Source: Streptomyces kaniharaensis (GTDB lineage Bacteria > Actinomycetota > Actinomycetes > Streptomycetales > Streptomycetaceae). From it: DNA of 64,000 nucleotides. The stretch is from NCBI RefSeq assembly GCF_009569385.1, contig NZ_WBOF01000001.1, positions 2,552,001 through 2,616,000 of the forward strand, in the 5' to 3' direction. Within the stretch, counting starts at the first letter, position 1. Every line of letters begins with the position of its first letter. Positions 59,505-64,000 of the stretch are shown one piece after another. The position numbers and the translations under genes were made by a program. The notes below the pieces were generated by a model. That model was not told the DNA's origin and did no database searches. It worked only from the letters and a program-made list of their open reading frames with translations.

Positions 59505-60185
59505 TCACTGGCAGCCGCGCTGCCAGTTCCAGCCGATGAAGGTGTGCCGGGTCGCGGTCTCGAAACGGCAGGTGGCGGTGCCGTCCGCGTTGAGGTCGAT
59601 GTGCGAGTCCTGGGTGTTCGCGTACCACAGCCCGGTGACGTCGAAGACTCCCTTGTAGGTGAATTCGGCGTGGGCGTCGGTGTGCGAGGCGGCGCAGTCC
59701 GTCGTGCAGTCGGTGTTCTTCGTCGCGGCCTTCAGCGACCAGCCGGCGTCCCACGGCTCGCGGTTCCACTGCTGGGTGGCGTCGGTGTTCGCGGCGCCGA
59801 TCCGGGTGCCGTCGGTGGTCCAGGACGAGGTCGTGTACAGGCCGGTCATCCGGATGTTGCAGCAGTCGAACCACTCGTTCCAGCTCTTGAACTGGCGCGT
59901 GGTGCCGGCGTCGGCGGCGGCCCGGGCCCTGACGGCGGTGCCCTTCGCGGCCGGGACGAGCTTGACCTCGCCCAGCACCGGCTTGCAGTCCGCGCCGACG
60001 GTGATCTGCTGCTGCACGGCCATCCCGGCCGGCGGCGCGGGCAGTGCGCCGGTCAGCCGCAGCGCACCGCAGTCCTTCCCGGCCGGTGCTGCAGCCGTCC
60101 CGGCGGTGGCGGCGGAGGCCGGGGCGGCCGTCAGTGCCAGAACTCCGGCGGCGAGCACGGCGGCGAGGGTGATTCGGTTGCGCAA
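59505..60185 (-). CDS. secreted protein of unknown function
   Basis: 226 aa from TTG 60185; AGGAAGG is 9 nt upstream. Sec signal peptide MRNRITLAAVLAAGVLALTA followed by APASA-ATA. The mature part has a proline/alanine-rich start and then a Cys-containing beta-rich region (WNEWFDCCNIRMTGLYTTSS; FDVTGLWYANTQDSHIDLN; FIGWNWQRGC). Eight or so cysteines suggest disulfides outside the cell. I do not recognise the family. Confidence 0.8.
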   Translation of the reverse strand: MRNRITLAAVLAAGVLALTAAPASAATAGTAAAPAGKDCGALRLTGALPAPPAGMAVQQQITVGADCKPVLGEVKLVPAAKGTAVRARAAADAGTTRQFKSWNEWFDCCNIRMTGLYTTSSWTTDGTRIGAANTDATQQWNREPWDAGWSLKAATKNTDCTTDCAASHTDAHAEFTYKGVFDVTGLWYANTQDSHIDLNADGTATCRFETATRHTFIGWNWQRGCQ

Positions 60186-60262
60186 GGTTCCGGGCCTTCC
60201 TGGTGAGTGATCGCCAGGGAGCGTAAGCGGTGATCGTTCCGGATCGGCCGTTCCGCCGAAAG

Positions 60263-60291
60263 TTTGACAGGAAGCTGACAAAGCGCTGGTC
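60263..60291. promoter_or_regulatory. 11-bp-spaced heptamer direct repeats, SARP-type site
   Basis: TTTGACA (60263-60269), GCTGACA (60274-60280) and GCTGGTC (60285-60291) are separated by exactly 4 bp each, the spacing of SARP-family binding sites. The first contains a consensus -35 TTGACA. It lies in the 233-bp divergent region before the polyprenyl synthetase gene, and a SARP gene is at 63404. TGACA-CCTTCA-TGTCA (60313-60328) is a further inverted repeat. Confidence 0.55.
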
Positions 60292-60418
60292 GAAACGGTC
60301 CCGACGGCCCTAGTGACACCTTCATGTCAGCACTGTTGAACACCGCTCCGAACCCGTCGGAAGCTGTCGCACGGATATCTGGAATCCAGCGCGGCCACGC
60401 CGCAGAGGGGGTTTCCGC

Positions 60419-61468
60419 ATGACGGCCGGACGAATGCACGACGGGATGTCCGCTGCCCCGGATCTTCCCGCCGCCCAGCTGCTGGACCGGCTCGACCTCG
60501 CCGAACCTGCGTTCGAGGCCCACATGCGGGCGAAACTGATCCAGGCGGAGAAGTGCCTCCAGGCCAGCGCGCACGACGCCCTGGACCCGCGTGTCGGCGC
60601 CCTCACCGGGCACCTCGCCGCCGCCGGCGGCAAGCGGCTGCGCCCGCTGCTGGTGCTGCTCGGCGCCGAGTTCGGCGACCCGTCGGCGCCCGGCATCCCG
60701 CAGGCCGCCGCGATCGCCGAGCTGGTCCACCTCGCCTCGCTCTGCCACGACGACATCATGGACGGCGCCGCCACCCGGCGCGGCGTCCCCAGCGTGCACG
60801 CCCGCTACGGCGAGCGCGCCGCCGTGCTCAGCGGCGACTGGCTGCTCGCCCGGGCCGCCCAGCTGGCCGCCGAACTCGGCTCCGCCGCCGTCCATCTGAA
60901 CGCCCAGGCGGCCGGCCGCCTGGTCGCCGGCCAGCTGCGCGAACTGACCGGCCCCGGGCCCGACGTGGACCCGGTCACCCACTACTTCCACGTGGCGGCC
61001 GGCAAGACCGCGGCACTGCTGTCGATGGCGCTTGGCATCGGCGCCGTCCAGGCCGGCGCGCCCGCCTCGGCCGCCGCCGCGCTCACCGAGTACGGCGAGC
61101 AGCTCGGCATCGCCTTCCAGGTCGCCGACGACCTGCTGGACCTGCGCCAGCCCGCCGAACTCAGCGGCAAGCAGCGTGGCACCGACCTGCTGGCCGGCGT
61201 CGCGAGCCTGCCCGTCCTGCTCGCCCGCGAGGGCGCCTACCCGGCCGACGCCGAACTGCGCGCCCTGCTCGCCGCCGGGCCCGTCCCGGCCGCCGACGTC
61301 CCGCGCGCACTGGAGCTGTTCGAACGCTCCGGCGCGCTCGACGAGACCGAGGCCGTGATGCACCGCCGCCTCGACCGCGCCCGCGCCGCCCTGGACGCCC
61401 TGCCCGACCGGCCGGCCCGGCGCGCCCTGCTCGCCCTCTGCGACCACGTCGCCCCCCGCACCCGCTGA
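60419..61468 (+). CDS. polyprenyl diphosphate synthase
   Basis: 349 aa from ATG 60419; GAGGGGG is 7 nt upstream. First Asp-rich motif HLASLCHDDIMDGAATRRG (DDxxD) and second FQVADDLLDLR. GGKRLRPLLVLL binds IPP. The residues at -4 and -5 before the first motif are small (Ser, Ala), consistent with a long-chain product (GGPP or longer) rather than FPP. It sits ahead of acyl-CoA carboxylase genes and a SARP gene, so it may supply a prenyl group or polyprenyl chain for a secondary metabolite, but menaquinone synthesis is an alternative. Confidence 0.93.
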   Translation: MTAGRMHDGMSAAPDLPAAQLLDRLDLAEPAFEAHMRAKLIQAEKCLQASAHDALDPRVGALTGHLAAAGGKRLRPLLVLLGAEFGDPSAPGIPQAAAIAELVHLASLCHDDIMDGAATRRGVPSVHARYGERAAVLSGDWLLARAAQLAAELGSAAVHLNAQAAGRLVAGQLRELTGPGPDVDPVTHYFHVAAGKTAALLSMALGIGAVQAGAPASAAAALTEYGEQLGIAFQVADDLLDLRQPAELSGKQRGTDLLAGVASLPVLLAREGAYPADAELRALLAAGPVPAADVPRALELFERSGALDETEAVMHRRLDRARAALDALPDRPARRALLALCDHVAPRTR

Positions 61469-61495
61469 CGCGGGCGAACCCCGCTAGGAGCCCCC

Positions 61496-63043
61496 ATGAC
61501 CATGGCCGCACGGGTCGCCGAACTCGACCGGATCCGCCAGGACGTCCGGCACGGTCTCGCCGCCGCCACCGAGGCGCAGCACGCGAAGGGCAAGCTGACC
61601 GCCCGCGAGCGCATCGCCCTGCTGCTGGACGAGGGCTCCTTCCACGAGGTGGAGCCGCTGCGCCGGCACCGCGCCACCGGCTTCGGCCTGGAGGCCAGGA
61701 AACCGTACACGGACGGCGTGGTGACCGGCTGGGGCACCGTGCACGGTCGGACGGTGTTCGTGTACGCGCACGACTTCCGGATCTTCGGCGGGGCCCTGGG
61801 CGAGGCCCACGCGCAGAAGATCCACAAGATCATGGACATGGCCATCGCGGCCGGCGCGCCCCTGGTCTCGCTCAACGACGGCGCCGGCGCCCGCATCCAG
61901 GAGGGCGTCACCGCCCTCGCCGGCTACGGCGGCATCTTCCAGCGCAACACCAAGGCCTCGGGCGTCATCCCGCAGATCTCCGTGATGCTCGGCCCGTGCG
62001 CGGGAGGCGCCGCCTACTCGCCCGCGCTGACGGACTTCGTCTTCATGGTCCGCGAGACCTCGCAGATGTTCATCACCGGCCCCGACGTCGTGCGCGCCGT
62101 CACCGGCGAGGAAATCAGCCAGAACGGCCTCGGCGGCGCCGACGTGCACGCCGAGACCAGCGGCGTCGCGCACTTCGCGTACGACGACGAGGAGACCTGC
62201 CTCGCCGAGGTCCGGTACCTGCTCTCGCTGCTGCCGCAGAACAACCGCGAGATGCCGCCGACCGCCCGCGGCGACGACCCGGCCGACCGCCGCAACGACC
62301 GCCTGCTCGACCTCGTCCCGGTGAACGGCAACCGCCCGTACGACATGCGTGCGGTGATCGAGGAGATCGTCGACGACGGCGAGCACATGGAGGTCCACGA
62401 GCGGTGGGCCACCAGTGTCATCACCACCCTCGCCCGGCTCGACGGCCAGGTCGTCGGCATCGTCGCCAGCCAGCCGCAGCGCCTCGCCGGGGTGCTGGAC
62501 ATCCACTCCTCGGAGAAGGCCGCCCGCTTCGTCCAGCTCTGCGACGCCTTCAACATCCCGCTGGTCACCCTGGTCGACGTGCCCGGCTTCCTGCCCGGCG
62601 TCGACCAGGAGCACGGCGGCATCATCCGCCACGGCGCCAAGCTGTTGTACGCGTACTGCAACGCCACCGTCCCGCGGATCTCGCTGATCCTGCGCAAGGC
62701 CTACGGCGGGGCGTACATCGTGATGGACTCGCAGTCGATCGGCGCCGACCTCACCTACGCCTGGCCCGTCAACGAGATCGCCGTCATGGGCGCCGAGGGC
62801 GCCGCCAACGTCGTCTTCCGCCGCCAGATCGCCGACGCGGACGATCCGGTGACGATGCGCCAACAGCTCGTCAAGGAGTACCAGGCCGAGCTGATGCACC
62901 CGTACTACGCGGCCGAGCGCGGCCTGATCGACGACGTCATCGACCCCGCCGAGACCCGCGCCACCCTGGTCAACGCCCTCGCCATGCTCCGGACCAAGCA
63001 CGCCGTAAGCCCGTCCCGCAAGCATGGCAACCCCCCGGTGTAA
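61496..63043 (+). CDS. acyl-CoA carboxylase beta subunit (carboxyltransferase)
   Basis: 515 aa. Carboxyltransferase N-lobe: HAKGKLTARERIALLLDEGSF, then YAHDFRIFGGALGEAHAQKI and ISVMLGPCAGGAAYSPALTDF. C-lobe: LVDVPGFLPGVDQEHGGIIRHGAKLLYAY and LRKAYGGAYIVMDSQSIGADL. This is the PccB/AccB class making malonyl- or methylmalonyl-CoA with a biotinylated alpha subunit encoded elsewhere. It begins 27 bp after the prenyl synthase stop and is followed by its epsilon subunit. Confidence 0.97.
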   Translation: MTMAARVAELDRIRQDVRHGLAAATEAQHAKGKLTARERIALLLDEGSFHEVEPLRRHRATGFGLEARKPYTDGVVTGWGTVHGRTVFVYAHDFRIFGGALGEAHAQKIHKIMDMAIAAGAPLVSLNDGAGARIQEGVTALAGYGGIFQRNTKASGVIPQISVMLGPCAGGAAYSPALTDFVFMVRETSQMFITGPDVVRAVTGEEISQNGLGGADVHAETSGVAHFAYDDEETCLAEVRYLLSLLPQNNREMPPTARGDDPADRRNDRLLDLVPVNGNRPYDMRAVIEEIVDDGEHMEVHERWATSVITTLARLDGQVVGIVASQPQRLAGVLDIHSSEKAARFVQLCDAFNIPLVTLVDVPGFLPGVDQEHGGIIRHGAKLLYAYCNATVPRISLILRKAYGGAYIVMDSQSIGADLTYAWPVNEIAVMGAEGAANVVFRRQIADADDPVTMRQQLVKEYQAELMHPYYAAERGLIDDVIDPAETRATLVNALAMLRTKHAVSPSRKHGNPPV

Positions 63044-63060
63044 CCAGAGGAATGAGCGTC

Positions 63061-63279
63061 ATGTCCGGCGAAACCGTCCCCGTGCTGGAGGGCCCGCTCG
63101 GGCCCGCCCTGATCCGGGTCATCAGCGGCAGCCCCACCCCGGAGGAACTCGCCGCGGTCGCCGTGCTGCTGAGCACCCGCACCCCCACGGCCGACCGGGA
63201 CCGGGCCGCGCCGCCCCCGGCCGCCCGGTGGGAGGCCGGCGACATCCTCCCGCCCGCCTCCTGGGCCGCCCGGAGCTGA
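63061..63279 (+). CDS. acyl-CoA carboxylase epsilon subunit
   Basis: 72 aa from ATG 63061, 9 nt after AGAGGA (ATG 63052 is in frame but too close to the SD). ALIRVISGSPTPEELAAVAVLL is the hallmark of the small AccE/PccE epsilon subunits that stimulate actinobacterial carboxyltransferases. The C-terminus ends in DILPPASWAARS. It lies 17 bp downstream of the beta-subunit gene. Confidence 0.9.
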   Translation: MSGETVPVLEGPLGPALIRVISGSPTPEELAAVAVLLSTRTPTADRDRAAPPPAARWEAGDILPPASWAARS

Positions 63280-63403
63280 ACCGGGGCCACCGGCTGGCAG
63301 CTTGCTGCCGTCCGCGTTGCGACTCCGGCGGACGGCCTGTTACTCAGAGTGAAGAGGCCGGGGCCGTTCCGGATGTGGACGCGGTCGAGTGAGGAGGGCA
63401 GCC

Positions 63404-64000
63404 GTGCTTCAGGTGGTGTTCCGGATCCTGGGGCCCCTGGACATCAGCGCCGATGGACGGCCGGTCGCCCTCCAGGGCGCCCGCCAGCGCACCGTGATGT
63501 CCATGCTGCTGCTCGCGCCCGGCCGGGTGGTCTCCGTCGACACCCTCGCCGACGCGGTCTGGAACGGCCACCCTCCGGCCACCGCCCGCAACCAGATCGC
63601 CATCTGCGTCTCCGGCCTGCGCAAGACCCTCAAGACCGCGATCTGCATCGACGACCTGATCGTCACCAGCCACCCCGGCTACCTGCTGCACCCCGGCGAA
63701 CACCGCATCGACGCCGTCGAGTTCGAGGAGCGCGCCGCCGAGGGCCGGGAGGCCGCCCGGCGCGGGCGCACCGAGGAGGCCCGCGCCCACTTCGAGGACG
63801 CCCTCGCCATGTGGCGCGGCCCGGCCCTGGCCGGCATCACCGCCCACGCCGTCGAGGCCGAGGCCGCCCGGCTGGCCGAACTGCGCCTGGACGTCCACGA
63901 GCAGCTCACCGCGCTGCGCCTGGACCTCGGCGAGCACCGCGAACTCATCGGCGACCTCACCGCCTTCGTCCGCGAACACCCGCTGCGCGAACAGTCCCTC
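63404..64000 (+). CDS. SARP/AfsR-type pathway activator (runs off the window)
   Basis: Partial; the first 199 codons are visible, starting at GTG 63404 with GAGGAGG 6 nt upstream. OmpR-like winged helix: FRILGPLDISADGRPVALQG, then RVVSVDTLADAVWNGHPPATARNQIAICVSGLRKTL. The BTAD-type TPR domain follows (VEFEERAAEGREAARRGRTEEARAHFEDALAMWRGPAL). SARPs activate biosynthetic clusters by binding 11-bp-spaced heptamers; a matching site is at 60263-60291. Confidence 0.93.
   Translation, partial: MLQVVFRILGPLDISADGRPVALQGARQRTVMSMLLLAPGRVVSVDTLADAVWNGHPPATARNQIAICVSGLRKTLKTAICIDDLIVTSHPGYLLHPGEHRIDAVEFEERAAEGREAARRGRTEEARAHFEDALAMWRGPALAGITAHAVEAEAARLAELRLDVHEQLTALRLDLGEHRELIGDLTAFVREHPLREQSL

Noticed and set aside
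1..64000. Insertion sequences, integrases, phage genes or integrated-element borders
   Set aside because: No transposase, integrase or phage structural motif was seen, and the only tRNA gene (19168-19241) has no adjacent direct-repeat attachment site that I could find.

Overview
The window is very GC-rich, with near-universal G/C in third codon positions, frequent GTG starts and gene families typical of Streptomycetaceae. These include a conservon operon, NsdA-like and PrsW proteins, SpoIIE-type phosphatases, ECF41 sigma, LCP protein and a SARP regulator. I read it as a chromosomal segment of a Streptomyces or Kitasatospora species. I see no transposase, rRNA operon, CRISPR array or replication origin.

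Layout. 1-11 kb: a PAS/SpoIIE phosphatase, a type II NADH dehydrogenase-like flavoprotein, a TetR regulator, a membrane-tethered ECF sigma fusion, a DsbA/FrnE protein, a universal stress protein and a degenerate asparagine-synthetase-like macrolactam cyclase. 11-19 kb: an NsdA-like TPR regulator, then three tandem Y-RNA-like genes directly upstream of a Ro/TROVE protein, followed by an FAD hydroxyglutarate oxidase-like gene, trmB and a PrsW protease. 19-30 kb: the initiator tRNA, a lipoprotein, a structured leader with a 12-codon ORF, membrane and housekeeping genes, and an M23 peptidase under a c-di-AMP (ydaO-type) riboswitch. This stretch ends with a small hydrolase/TetR unit, a set of palindromic repeats and a membrane SpoIIE phosphatase. 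30-35 kb: a complete conservon (cvnA-D) fused by overlapping frames to two cytochromes P450, the first lacking the EXXR arginine. 35-43 kb: small metabolic genes, UppP, and an ECF41 sigma divergent from its carboxymuconolactone decarboxylase partner with a textbook promoter between them. 43-52 kb: XRE-cupin with DUF6126, pyruvate oxidase, a GH65 phosphorylase/beta-phosphoglucomutase pair, VOC and SRPBCC proteins, and an LCP cell-wall ligase. 52-64 kb: probably the left part of a biosynthetic cluster. It holds an A-T-TE NRPS-like enzyme with epimerase and SnoaL partners, two paralogous LuxR-type regulators, a long-chain polyprenyl synthetase, an acyl-CoA carboxylase beta/epsilon pair and a SARP regulator running off the right edge.

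The most striking element is the RNA array at about 13.1-13.5 kb. Two of its three units carry a T-arm, a closed acceptor-like stem and a D-arm in that order, i.e. a circularly permuted tRNA mimic. Each mimic is held in a base-paired stem and sits upstream of the Ro protein. This matches bacterial YrlA RNAs, but here there are three units and the middle one has lost the tRNA mimic. Other notable points are the sigma/zinc-finger/transmembrane/NPCBM fusion, an ATC codon placed where a start should be, several likely leaderless promoters, a perfect 14-nt anti-SD match before a micro-ORF, and SARP-like 11-bp repeats in front of the prenyltransferase.

All calls come from reading the sequence. Family names rest on recognisable motifs, not database searches.
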